A stretch of DNA of 22,710 bases. Source: JANNRR01 sp031401675. GTDB lineage: Bacteria > Pseudomonadota > Alphaproteobacteria > Rhodobacterales > Rhodobacteraceae. The stretch spans positions 1-22,710 of the forward strand of contig JANNRR010000186.1 of the NCBI GenBank assembly GCA_031401675.1, in the 5' to 3' direction. Made by a program: the position numbers and the translations under genes. How positions within the stretch are numbered: the stretch's first letter is position 1; each line of letters starts with the position of its first letter. Positions 7,944 through 15,475 of the stretch are shown piece by piece. The notes under the pieces are model-generated. The model was not told the origin of the DNA and did not search any database. It saw only the letters and a list, made by a program, of their open reading frames with translations.

Positions 7944-10136
7944 CTATCGCGCTTTCTCATGACCTTCCGGCCAGATCAGAATATTCCCCACCTTGTCCAC
8001 CACGCCAACATGCCCCGGCAGGATCAGACTGGTGGCATCCATTTCCGTCACGATGGCGGGCCCGGCAATCCGGTTCCCCGATTTCAACCGCTCCCGGTCA
8101 TAAATCTTCGCCCCGTGCCAATGGCCGGCCTCATAGATCCGCGTCTCCTGCACCACCGCGCCCGACGCATCCGCTCCGCCAACCCCGTAATCCCGCCCGA
8201 TGAACGGCTTTTCCGCCCCCTGCACCACGGCCCGCAGCCCCACCAACTCATGCGGCGCATCCAGCGCAAACGTGAACAACTGCTCATGCTCGCGGTCAAA
8301 CCGCGCCGCCACCCCGGCCACGCCTTCGCGCTCAAACACCGCCGGGGCCATATCGATGGTCAGCTTCATCCCCTGCCCCTGATAGCGGATATCCACCTGA
8401 TACAGCACCTCCTGCTCGGCCCTCGGCACCCCCTCGCCTTCCAGATCGCCCGACGCCGTTGCCGCCAAAGCCTGCAGCCGCTTGCCAATCTCGCTGTCCG
8501 AGGTTGCCAGCACCGCCGTCACATAGGTCTGGCTCGCCTCGTTGCGCAGCCGCGTCGTGGCATCGCCGTAGGCACACAACACCCCCGGCCCCGGCGGCAC
8601 GATCGACGGCCAGGCATTGATCAGCTTGCTCAAAGCATTCTGATGCAACGGCCCCGCCCCGCCAAACCCGATCAGCGCAAAGTCACGCGGATCATAGCCC
8701 TGCTCGACCGACACCAGCCGTAAAGCCCCGCACATGTTCTCGTTGACAATGGCAACGATTCCCTCCGCCGCATCCTCCAGCGATTTGCCCAAGGCATCCG
8801 CGATCTTCTGCACCGCCCGCGCCGCAAGATCGCGCCGGATCACCATGTCGCCGCCCAGCTTGGCATCCGATGGCAGATAGCCCAACACCACATTGGCGTC
8901 AGTCACCGTCGCCAGTTCGCCGCCCTTGTCATAAGACGCGGGCCCCGGCACCGCCCCCGCCGATTTCGGCCCGACCCGCAGTGCCTTGGTCAAATCCGGC
9001 ACATAGGCGATCGAGCCGCCGCCCGCTCCGACCGTGCGCACGTCGATCGAGGGTGCACGCACCGTCACATCCGCCACCCGCGTCTCGCGCCGGGTCCGCG
9101 CAATGCCCTTCTCGATCAGCGCCACATCGGTCGAGGTGCCGCCCATGTCGAACGTCAGCAGATTGCCAAACCCGGCATTCTTGGCAATCCACAGCGCCCC
9201 CGATACCCCCCCGGCCGGACCGGACATCAGCAAATTGACCGGCTTGGCCATCGCCGCCTCGGCACTCGAAAGCCCGCCGTCCGACCGCAGGATCTGCAGA
9301 TTCACATCCCCCATCTTGGCCTTCAGGTCGCGCTGCAGGTTGGCCACATATTTCGCCACCACCGGCCGCACATAGCTGTTCACCACGGTGGTTTCAGTCC
9401 GTTCATATTCGTACATTTCCGGCATTGTCGCATGGCTGGTACTGACTGGCACCCCCGGCATCACCTCCCCGGCAATCGCGGCCACCCGCGCCTCGTGAAT
9501 GTCCGACACATAGCCGTTGAACAAAGATATGGTCAGCGCTTCGATCCCCCGGTCGCGTAACCGCGCGAGGTCCCGCCGCAAAGCCGCCTCGTCCAGCCGC
9601 ACCAGAACCGCGCCCTTGGCGTCAATGCGTTCGTCCGCTTCGATGGTATCCTCCAGCCGCGCCAACGGCAGCGCCTTGTTCCAGATCACCCAGCCGCCCA
9701 GCCCCCCCGGCACATAGGACCGCGCAATCTGCAACGTATCGCGGTAGCCCTTGGTGGTCACCAGCCCGACCCGCGCCCCCGACCCGGTCAGAACCGTGTT
9801 GGTCGCCACCGTCGTGCCATGCATCACCTCGGATATTTCCGACGGCGCTATCCCCGCCTCGCGGCAAATCTTTTCGATCCCGTTCAGCACGCCGATGGAA
9901 CTGTCCGCCGGCGTCGAAGGCACCTTGGCCGACCAGACCCGCCCCTTGCCCGCATCCAGCAGCAACAGGTCGGTGAACGTGCCCCCGACATCGACCCCCA
10001 GCCGCAACCCGCCGGCCCGCGCCGACCGCCGCGCCATTGGTGCCGGGGCCGCCCCGACCTCCACCCGCGCCAGCCGCGCCTCGATCTCCGCCAGACGCGC
10101 CTCATAGGTGCGGATCAGGTCCTCGGTCTTGCTCAT
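7944..10136 (-). CDS. hyuA: Hydantoinase/oxoprolinase family subunit A (HyuA)
   Basis: This 730-residue ATP-binding subunit carries the actin-like phosphate-binding motif LRLGVDVGGTFTD (about 45-56). The second conserved block, FDMGGTSTDVALI, begins at about residue 293. The ATG at 10136-10134 is chosen over a start 26 codons upstream because an AAGGGAAG site precedes it and because homology begins there. The first 27 residues (YEARLAEIEARLARVE) are a charged heptad helix not normally needed in the family, and they resemble the N-terminus of the permease encoded at 1717-2763. The gene forms a tight pair with hyuB. In the N-methylhydantoinase reaction ATP is hydrolysed to open the five-membered ring to an N-carbamoyl amino acid in the cytoplasm. 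Confidence 0.9.
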   Translation of the reverse strand: MSKTEDLIRTYEARLAEIEARLARVEVGAAPAPMARRSARAGGLRLGVDVGGTFTDLLLLDAGKGRVWSAKVPSTPADSSIGVLNGIEKICREAGIAPSEISEVMHGTTVATNTVLTGSGARVGLVTTKGYRDTLQIARSYVPGGLGGWVIWNKALPLARLEDTIEADERIDAKGAVLVRLDEAALRRDLARLRDRGIEALTISLFNGYVSDIHEARVAAIAGEVMPGVPVSTSHATMPEMYEYERTETTVVNSYVRPVVAKYVANLQRDLKAKMGDVNLQILRSDGGLSSAEAAMAKPVNLLMSGPAGGVSGALWIAKNAGFGNLLTFDMGGTSTDVALIEKGIARTRRETRVADVTVRAPSIDVRTVGAGGGSIAYVPDLTKALRVGPKSAGAVPGPASYDKGGELATVTDANVVLGYLPSDAKLGGDMVIRRDLAARAVQKIADALGKSLEDAAEGIVAIVNENMCGALRLVSVEQGYDPRDFALIGFGGAGPLHQNALSKLINAWPSIVPPGPGVLCAYGDATTRLRNEASQTYVTAVLATSDSEIGKRLQALAATASGDLEGEGVPRAEQEVLYQVDIRYQGQGMKLTIDMAPAVFEREGVAGVAARFDREHEQLFTFALDAPHELVGLRAVVQGAEKPFIGRDYGVGGADASGAVVQETRIYEAGHWHGAKIYDRERLKSGNRIAGPAIVTEMDATSLILPGHVGVVDKVGNILIWPEGHEKAR

Positions 10137-10208
10137 CTTCTTCCCTTTCCGCAATGCCACACTCCGCTCACCACAGTTTTCGGCATGGGTTTCTTTTTGG
10201 CACAAATA

Positions 10209-10251
10209 CCCCACGGGGATCGACGTCTACGTTGATGGGGGTGTAACCCCC
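10209..10251. promoter_or_regulatory. Cluster of palindromes upstream of hyuA
   Basis: The 153-bp gap between the HTH gene and hyuA holds three neighbouring inverted repeats. They are CCCC-AC-GGGG (10209-10218), TCGACGT-CT-ACGTTGA (10220-10235, arms matching 6 of 7) and GGGGG-TGTAA-CCCCC (10237-10251). The middle one looks like a regulator operator and the last could form a strong short hairpin in the mRNA. This may be an internal promoter or control point for the hyuA-to-permease part of the operon. No clear -35/-10 pair was identified. Confidence 0.4.
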
Positions 10252-10289
10252 CCCTCTCCGCCATGGATGAAGCAAGACCGCGCCCTTCA

Positions 10290-10928
10290 TCATCCCCGCC
10301 CCAGTATCCGCGCCACCAGCCCCGGCGCCCGCCGCGCCTTGCCCGCCGCCTCCAGCGCCTGCTCCGACAGCGAAAACAGCCGGTCCAGCTGCCCGGAATG
10401 CCCGGCAATCAGCGTATCGCGGGCCGCCGCCTCGGCCCGCGCCCCGTCCAGCGCCACCGCCGTCCGCTCCAGCAAGCCCAGTGCCCGTTCGGTCGTGGCA
10501 GCCAGCGCCGCCGCCCTGGCCTCGGCGTCGTCCGCCACCGCCAGAGCCCGCCCGGCCACATCGGCAAACCGGTCACGCTCCGACGCCACCGCTTCCAGTG
10601 CCCCCATCACCCGCTCCAGCGCCGCCGCCTGCCCGCCGGCCAAAGCCACCAACCGCCCCGAAACCCCCTGCGCCGCCTCCAAATCGCCCGACAATTCCTC
10701 GATCTCGTCAAACAGCGCCCCCATCAGCGCCTCGGGGGCCGCAGGCACCGCAGCCACCGCCTCGGCCAACCCGTCCGGCACCAGGGCCATATCCACCCGC
10801 CAGCGCCCCTCATTGTCCCGCCGCGCCGTTACCAGCCCCTTGGCAATCGCCTCGCGCAGCTTCAGCCGGCTGACGCCCAACAGCGCCGCCGCCTCGCCAA
10901 GCAGCAAAAAGCCGGGATTGCCTTCCAC
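10290..10928 (-). CDS. HTH (MerR/excisionase-like) plus coiled-coil protein, function unknown
   Basis: The protein has 212 residues. Residues 8-48 (LLLGEAAALLGVSRLKLREA, then a short wing ending in R-W-R-V-D) look like an excisionase/MerR-type winged helix-turn-helix. Residues from about 70 to 205 are Ala-, Glu- and Arg-rich with heptad character, a long coiled coil reminiscent of KfrA-type or plectonemic DNA-binding proteins. There is no signal peptide or membrane span. The start is a GTG (10928-10926) one base past the TGA of the CoA-transferase gene, with GGGGGA 9 nt upstream, so it is likely translationally coupled. A DNA-binding architecture inside a catabolic operon suggests a local regulator, but no family name can be given. 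Confidence 0.75.
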   Translation of the reverse strand: MEGNPGFLLLGEAAALLGVSRLKLREAIAKGLVTARRDNEGRWRVDMALVPDGLAEAVAAVPAAPEALMGALFDEIEELSGDLEAAQGVSGRLVALAGGQAAALERVMGALEAVASERDRFADVAGRALAVADDAEARAAALAATTERALGLLERTAVALDGARAEAAARDTLIAGHSGQLDRLFSLSEQALEAAGKARRAPGLVARILGRG

Positions 10929-10929
10929 C

Positions 10930-12141
10930 TCAGATGATCCCCCGCGCCCGCCAATCGCCCAAAGTCTCTGCCCCGATCTGCAACAGCCCGGTCAGCACCT
11001 CGTCGGTATGTTCCCCCAATTCCGGCCCGACATGGCGCACCGCCCCCGGCGTATCTGATAACCTGGGCGCCACGTTCTGCATCTTCAGCATGCCGAAATC
11101 CGGATGCGGCACCTCCACAATCGCTTGCCGCGCGGCAAAATGCGGGTCGCGCAGCATGTCGGGCGCGGTATAGATCAGGCCGCACGGCACCCCGTTCGCC
11201 TCCAGCAATACCTGCAACGGCTCCAGATCAACCGTTTTCGTCCATTCGTTGATCAGCGCATCCAGTTCCACCTGAACCTCACCCCGCGCGGCATGCGTCG
11301 CATAGCGCGCATCCTCGGCCAGCCCCGGCTGCCCCATCGCCGCCGCCAGCCGCCTGAAAACCGTATCCTGATTGGCCGCGATCAGCAGCAGCTTGCCATC
11401 GCGCGTATCAAACACGTTCGACGGGCTGACATTCGGCAAGATCGGCCCGGTCCGCTCCCGCACATAACCCGCCACATGGTACTCGCTGACCATGCTTTCC
11501 ATCATCGCCAGCACCGCCTCGTAAATCGCACTGTCGACCACCTGCCCCTTGCCTGACCGGTGGCGCGAATGCAGCGCCATCAGCGCCCCCATGCAGGCAT
11601 AGGTCGCCGCCAACTCGTCGCCGATGGATATCCCCATCCGGCTCGGCTGCGTCGACGGATCCCCCACCACATAGCGCAGCCCCCCCATCGCCTCGCCGAT
11701 CGACCCATAGCCCGCGCGGCTGGAATACGGCCCGGTCTGCCCGAACCCCGTCACCCGCACCATGATCAGCCCCGGATTGATCGCGCTCAGCACGTCATAG
11801 CCCAGGTTCCAGCGCTCCAGGGTGCCGGGACGGAAATTCTCGATCAGAATATCCGAAGTCGCCACCAGATCGCGCACCACCTGCTGCCCTTCGGGTGTGC
11901 GCAGGTTCAGCGTCAGCGATTTCTTGTTGCGCGCCACCACCGGCCACCACAGCGACTTGCCATAGGGCTTTTCCCGGCCCCATTCGCGCATCGGATCGCC
12001 CTCGCCGGGCTGCTCGCACTTGATGACTTCGGCCCCGAAATCCGCCAGCAGCTGGCCGCAGAACGGCCCGGCCAGCAACTGCCCCATCTCAATCACCCGG
12101 ATATCGGTCAAGGGGCCCTGACGGGGGGGAACATCGGCCAT
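10930..12141 (-). CDS. CaiB/BaiF-family CoA-transferase
   Basis: This 403-residue class III CoA-transferase has the N-terminal block RVIEMGQLLAGPFCGQLLAD followed by F-G-A-E-V-I-K. LTLNLRTPEG, ILIENFRPGTLERWNLGYD and VRVTGFGQTGPYSSRAGYG follow. The nucleophilic aspartate is most likely Asp175 in SIGDELAATYACMGAL. Enzymes of this family move CoA from a donor such as succinyl-CoA to a carboxylic acid. Start ATG at 12141 with GGGAG 6 nt upstream. It is the first gene of the long minus-strand series and is divergent from an HMG-CoA-lyase-like gene. This suggests acid activation followed by C-C cleavage, as in 3-hydroxy-3-methylglutarate or citramalate breakdown. The substrate is not determined. 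Confidence 0.9.
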   Translation of the reverse strand: MADVPPRQGPLTDIRVIEMGQLLAGPFCGQLLADFGAEVIKCEQPGEGDPMREWGREKPYGKSLWWPVVARNKKSLTLNLRTPEGQQVVRDLVATSDILIENFRPGTLERWNLGYDVLSAINPGLIMVRVTGFGQTGPYSSRAGYGSIGEAMGGLRYVVGDPSTQPSRMGISIGDELAATYACMGALMALHSRHRSGKGQVVDSAIYEAVLAMMESMVSEYHVAGYVRERTGPILPNVSPSNVFDTRDGKLLLIAANQDTVFRRLAAAMGQPGLAEDARYATHAARGEVQVELDALINEWTKTVDLEPLQVLLEANGVPCGLIYTAPDMLRDPHFAARQAIVEVPHPDFGMLKMQNVAPRLSDTPGAVRHVGPELGEHTDEVLTGLLQIGAETLGDWRARGII

Positions 12142-12191
12142 CGCATCTCCCTGCCAGGGGTCGCGCCGCGCACCCCCGAGTCTCGCGTTTC

Positions 12192-12220
12192 TTGCCCGAA
12201 AGCTTACATCAGTGTATGCA
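12192..12220 (+). promoter_or_regulatory. Candidate promoter and operator between caiB-like and lyase genes
   Basis: TTGCCC (12192-12197), a 17-bp spacer and TATGCA (12215-12220) could be a sigma70-type promoter for the lyase-gntR pair. The inverted repeat GCTTACA-tcag-TGTATGC (12202-12219, arms matching 6 of 7) covers the spacer and the -10 box. Such TGTA-containing dyads are typical of GntR/FCD operators, and the gntR gene is in the same transcript. The site may control both divergent units. Confidence 0.5.
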
Positions 12221-12234
12221 GAAAGAAAGCCTCC

Positions 12235-12248
12235 GGAGAATAATTGTG
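12235..12248 (+). promoter_or_regulatory. Shine-Dalgarno site that sets the lyase start at GTG
   Basis: CGGAGA at 12234-12239 lies 6 nt before GTG (12246-12248). The earlier ATG at 12216 falls inside the promoter/operator dyad and has no ribosome-binding site. The GTG is therefore the likely start. Confidence 0.7.
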
Positions 12249-13157
12249 TCCATTCCCCCCGAAACTGCCGAAGTTATCGAGGTTTCCCCCCGCGACGGTA
12301 TACAAAACGAGCTGGTCCTGCTCTCGCTGGATACAAAACTTGCCCTGATCACCCGCGCCATCGCCGCCGGGGCCCGCCGCCTCGAAGTCACCTCCTTCGT
12401 CAATCCCGCCCGTGTCCCGCAAATGGCCGATGCCGCCGAACTGGCCGCCATGCTGCCCCAGGGTCCCGCCCGCTACATCGGCCTCGCCCTGAACGCCAAG
12501 GGCTTTCAACGCGCCCTTGACGCCAACCTGCACGAGGTCAACTTCGTCCTCGTCGCCACAGATAGCTTCAGCATCCGGAATCAGGGCATCACCACCGCCG
12601 AAGCCATCGCCCTCTGGTCCGACCTCGGCACCCACCCAAAAGCCCGCCTGACCATCGGTGCCGCCTTTGGCTGCCCGTTCGAAGGCGAGGTGCCGCTGGC
12701 GAAACTTCTGCACATCGTCGAACGGGCGATGCACACCAACCCGCCCGAACTGGCCCTTGCCGACACCATCGGCGTCGCCACCCCGCGCGACATATCCGAG
12801 CGTGTCACCGCCATTCGCCGCGACTACCCGCAAACGAAAATCCGCCTGCACCTGCACAATACCCGCAACACCGGCATCGCCAACGCCTGGGCGGGCCTCC
12901 TGGCCGGGGCTACTGCCTTCGACGCCGCGATGGGCGGCACCGGCGGCTGCCCGTTTGCCCCGAAAGCCACCGGCAACATCGCCACCGAAGACCTGATCTA
13001 CCTGCTGCACCGCGCGCACATCCAGACCGGCTACGATCTCGATGCCTGCATCGAAACCGCCCTCTGGCTGGAATCCCAACTCGGGCACCAAATCCCCGGC
13101 ATGGTGATGAAGGCCGGCCCCTTCCCGGCAAACCCGGCCGCGGTCGGGGCGCCATGA
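12246..13157 (+). CDS. HMG-CoA lyase-like TIM-barrel lyase
   Basis: This 303-residue protein of the HMGL-like (DRE-TIM) family has EVSPRDGIQNE (12-22, with the Arg-Asp pair of the active site), FGCPFEG (141-147), metal-binding LHLHNTRNTG (H202, H204) and the catalytic-cysteine loop GTGGCPFAPKATGN (C235). True HMG-CoA lyases have H-x-H-D-T-Y-G-Q after the metal histidines. The H-N-T-R variant here belongs to a sister group often found next to CaiB-type transferases. The expected reaction is retro-aldol cleavage of a 3-hydroxy-3-methylacyl-CoA. The last codons overlap the start of the GntR gene (ATGA). An alternative is a citramalyl-CoA-type lyase. Confidence 0.85.
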   Translation: MSIPPETAEVIEVSPRDGIQNELVLLSLDTKLALITRAIAAGARRLEVTSFVNPARVPQMADAAELAAMLPQGPARYIGLALNAKGFQRALDANLHEVNFVLVATDSFSIRNQGITTAEAIALWSDLGTHPKARLTIGAAFGCPFEGEVPLAKLLHIVERAMHTNPPELALADTIGVATPRDISERVTAIRRDYPQTKIRLHLHNTRNTGIANAWAGLLAGATAFDAAMGGTGGCPFAPKATGNIATEDLIYLLHRAHIQTGYDLDACIETALWLESQLGHQIPGMVMKAGPFPANPAAVGAP

Positions 13158-13828
13158 TGCGCGACGACCCCGACCGCAGCCTCAGTGCCGCGCAAACCGC
13201 CTACGCCGCCCTTCGCGACGATATCCTGTCCGGCACCCTGCCTGCCGATGCCCGCCTGACCGAAACCACCCTTGCCGAACAGCTTGGCATGTCCCGCACC
13301 CCGGTGCGCGAAGCCGTCAAGCGCCTGATCATCGAGGGCTTCCTGTCCCGCGCCCCCGGCGAGGGCCTGCGCGTCACTGCCCTGCAAGCCGACGAGGTCC
13401 ACCAGATTTTCCACATCCGCCTGATGCTGGAAAGCTACGCCGCCCGCCGCGCCGCCCTGCATGCCACGCCAGAGGATGCGGCCGAACTGCACCGGCTTGC
13501 CGATGTCATGTCCGCCCACACCCCGCCGCAGTCCGATGCCGATTACAGCATCATCTCCGAAGCCAACGCCGCCTTCCACCGCCTGGTGATGCAGTCGGCC
13601 AACTCGCCCCGCCTCGGCGCCATGCTGTCACTGGCGGTCAATCTCGGCCTCGTGCTGCGCACCTACCGGATGTATTCGCCCCGCGACATGATCCGCCAGT
13701 CGCGCCATCACCACGATATCGCCGAAGCCATCACCGCCCGCGAACCCGATTGGGCCGAAGCCGCGATGGCCGCGCACGTCCACGCCGCCGCCGCCGTCGC
13801 CCGCCGCTTCTACGCGACCACCCCGTAG
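13154..13828 (+). CDS. GntR-family regulator, FCD (FadR-like) subfamily
   Basis: This 224-residue protein has an N-terminal winged helix-turn-helix at about residues 12-68 (LTETTLAEQLGMSRTPVREA is typical). An all-helical FCD ligand domain follows, with the conserved N-x-x-F-H and H-H-H-D-I and H-V-H positions that hold a metal in many members. It starts inside the stop of the lyase gene (4-bp overlap), so the two are co-expressed. It most likely senses an acid or acyl-CoA intermediate and acts at the dyad at 12202-12219. Its TAG stop doubles as the start of the GTAGGG hairpin repeat. Confidence 0.9.
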   Translation: MMRDDPDRSLSAAQTAYAALRDDILSGTLPADARLTETTLAEQLGMSRTPVREAVKRLIIEGFLSRAPGEGLRVTALQADEVHQIFHIRLMLESYAARRAALHATPEDAAELHRLADVMSAHTPPQSDADYSIISEANAAFHRLVMQSANSPRLGAMLSLAVNLGLVLRTYRMYSPRDMIRQSRHHHDIAEAITAREPDWAEAAMAAHVHAAAAVARRFYATTP

Positions 13829-13847
13829 GGTCGGGTTCCACCCCACC
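13825..13847. repeat. GTAGGG hairpin repeat, copy 2 (convergent junction)
   Basis: GTAGGGTCGGG (13825-13835), loop TTCCA, then CCCCACC. The stem pairs GGTCGGG with CCCCACC with one C-C mismatch. It lies between the convergent gntR and exoD-like genes, and the first TAG is the gntR stop. Confidence 0.55.
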
Positions 13848-13886
13848 GCACCCAACCACACCCGCCCAAGCACCGCCCGTCAAACC

Positions 13887-14549
13887 TCAGCCAAAGGCGT
13901 TGGTGAACAGCAAAATCGCCGTCTTGAACAGCGCCCAGCCCAGAAACAGCGCCAGGATCGACGATACAGCCGACATCAGCGTCCCTGCCAGCACCCAGGC
14001 CCCGTCCCGCTCCAGAATGCCCAGGGCGAACAGGCAGATGGTGCCCGCCGGCACCGAATTGGCAAACGGGATCGGCAAGGACAGCACCAGCGACATCAGC
14101 AGGCACATGGCCCCGATCAGGTATTCGGCCGGCGGATGCACAAAGAACCCCAGCCGCGGGGTCAGCAGCTTTTCCGCCTTGGCCAGCACCGGCGTCGCCC
14201 GGCCGATGATGCTTGCGAAATCCTCGCGCTTCATTGACCGGTTGGCGATCAGGTTGGGCAACCACGGCTTGCGGCCCAGCATCAGTTGCACCGACAGGAA
14301 AATCAGCGGAATCCCCAACAGGCCCGAGGTTCCGGGTGGCGACGGCAGGATGTTGGGCAGGGCAAACACGAACAGCAGCGGCCCGAACGCCCGGTCGCCC
14401 ATCGCCCCCAGCAGATCGCCGACCGACACCCGCTCCAGCGTTTCGTCCTGAGCAATCTCACCCAGGATTTCACTGAACTTCTGGCCGGGTTCCTTTGACA
14501 GTCGTTTCCAACGTGACGGCGCCGAGGGCAGGGGTATCTTGATCACCAT
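13887..14549 (-). CDS. ExoD-like integral membrane protein
   Basis: The ATG at 14549 gives 220 residues; a longer frame starting upstream at 14627 has a non-homologous, Arg-rich extension and is not used. The protein has an amphipathic N-terminus (LSEILGEIAQDETLERVSVG-like KFSEILGEIAQDETLERVSV) followed by GDRAFGPLLFVFALPNILPS and hydrophobic spans to the C-terminus. This is the pattern of the ExoD family (exopolysaccharide synthesis protein ExoD). In rhizobia exoD affects polysaccharide production and alkali tolerance, but the molecular role is unclear. An AAGGG site lies about 8 nt upstream. It stands alone, convergent with gntR. Confidence 0.85.
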   Translation of the reverse strand: MVIKIPLPSAPSRWKRLSKEPGQKFSEILGEIAQDETLERVSVGDLLGAMGDRAFGPLLFVFALPNILPSPPGTSGLLGIPLIFLSVQLMLGRKPWLPNLIANRSMKREDFASIIGRATPVLAKAEKLLTPRLGFFVHPPAEYLIGAMCLLMSLVLSLPIPFANSVPAGTICLFALGILERDGAWVLAGTLMSAVSSILALFLGWALFKTAILLFTNAFG

Positions 14550-14865
14550 TATCGGACCCTTGCCGCTAACGCTCGACCGGCAAGCCGGACGTCGGGTCAA
14601 GGATGCCCGTCCGACTTGAGGCCGCAAACACTGGGAACTGACCGATCATGACAACAAAATCCCCTCGCCCCGCTTCCCACCCTAAGTTGGCAGAGCCGGT
14701 CGCCGGTGCAATAGCAGCCCGCCGCGCAAAAGGGAAATCATTGAAACCCGCCGGCAGCCTCAGCGCATCAGCCGGGCCCGCAGCCCCGGATCACGCGGCC
14801 GGCTGCTTGGGCAATTTCGGACGAAGCCGCCTGAATCTAGTCCGTCGCCATCGAGGCCGGGCCGC
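14550..14865. other. Intergenic region without a convincing gene
   Basis: It lies upstream of the exoD-like gene and downstream of the exported-protein gene, both on the minus strand. A 94-codon plus-strand frame (14648-14932) is rich in Ser, Ala and Pro, lacks a ribosome-binding site and runs 67 bp into the coding end of the next gene. It is not accepted as a gene. The region should contain the promoter of the exoD-like gene, but no clear box was found. Confidence 0.5.
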
Positions 14866-15405
14866 TCAGTTGAACGGATTGGCGTCCGGCCCGCCCGACC
14901 CGAGCGTATCGACGCAGTCGATCAGCACCTGAATCGAGGCGCTTGATCCGGCCAGCGTGTAACTTCGAACGTCATTGCCATCGGCGTCCCGCAGGTACAG
15001 GGTGTTGCCCTTGACCACCTCCAGCAGGAACTTGGTGCCGACATCGCTGTCGGGCAGGTTGAAAAGCACCGATTGCAGGTACAGTTCCGCCGCCGTCAGG
15101 GTCCAGGGCGTCCGACGGTCGATCTGCACTTCCAGATCGGCGGTATCGCCCTCGCCAAACTCCCAATCGGCGGAATAGAACTGCAACTTGACCAGATTGC
15201 CCGCATCGGCCCAGATCGAAAAGCTTTCCTCGCCTTCGGAAACCTGTGCCAGACAGGCCAGAGAGCCGTCATCAAAGCCGACCACCTGCACTTCCCAGGC
15301 CTTGTGTTGATACAGCACCTCGAACTGCGATTCAGCCAGCGCCCGCGTCCCGGCCACGGCAAGGCAAAGCGCGGCGGCCAGACCCGCCACCAACAAACCC
15401 TTCAT
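14866..15405 (-). CDS. Small exported protein, function unknown
   Basis: Starting at ATG 15405, with AGGGAGGG 5 nt upstream, the product has 179 residues and a clear signal peptide (KGLLVAGLAAALCLAVAGTR, then A-L-A, cleavage near residue 24). The mature part is acidic and beta-rich. It has two cysteines (CLAQVSEGEESFSIWAD and VLIDC) that could form a disulfide in the periplasm. The general layout recalls the invasion-associated locus B (IalB) group of periplasmic proteins, but the match is weak and not asserted. It appears monocistronic, 70 bp downstream of the acyl-CoA synthetase gene. Confidence 0.75.
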   Translation of the reverse strand: MKGLLVAGLAAALCLAVAGTRALAESQFEVLYQHKAWEVQVVGFDDGSLACLAQVSEGEESFSIWADAGNLVKLQFYSADWEFGEGDTADLEVQIDRRTPWTLTAAELYLQSVLFNLPDSDVGTKFLLEVVKGNTLYLRDADGNDVRSYTLAGSSASIQVLIDCVDTLGSGGPDANPFN

Positions 15406-15475
15406 CGAACCCTCCCTTGTCCAATCCGAAAACTGTCGCCCAAGGGACGCTGTCAATCAAGCCATCGTTTGCCCG

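Noticed and set aside
6363..8723. Long plus-strand open frame opposite hyuB and hyuA
   Set aside because: Antisense shadow: low-complexity product, no ribosome-binding site, and clear HyuA/HyuB motifs on the other strand.
10237..10251. GGGGG-TGTAA-CCCCC as an intrinsic terminator within the operon
   Set aside because: The stem is short and has no U tract after it in the transcribed direction.
12204..13091. Gly-rich minus-strand frame opposite the lyase
   Set aside because: Shadow of a GC-rich gene; the plus-strand product has the catalytic HMGL motifs.
14648..14932. 94-codon plus-strand frame starting MTTKSPRPASHPK
   Set aside because: No Shine-Dalgarno site, low-complexity composition and overlap with the end of the exported-protein gene. 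Kept only as a note.
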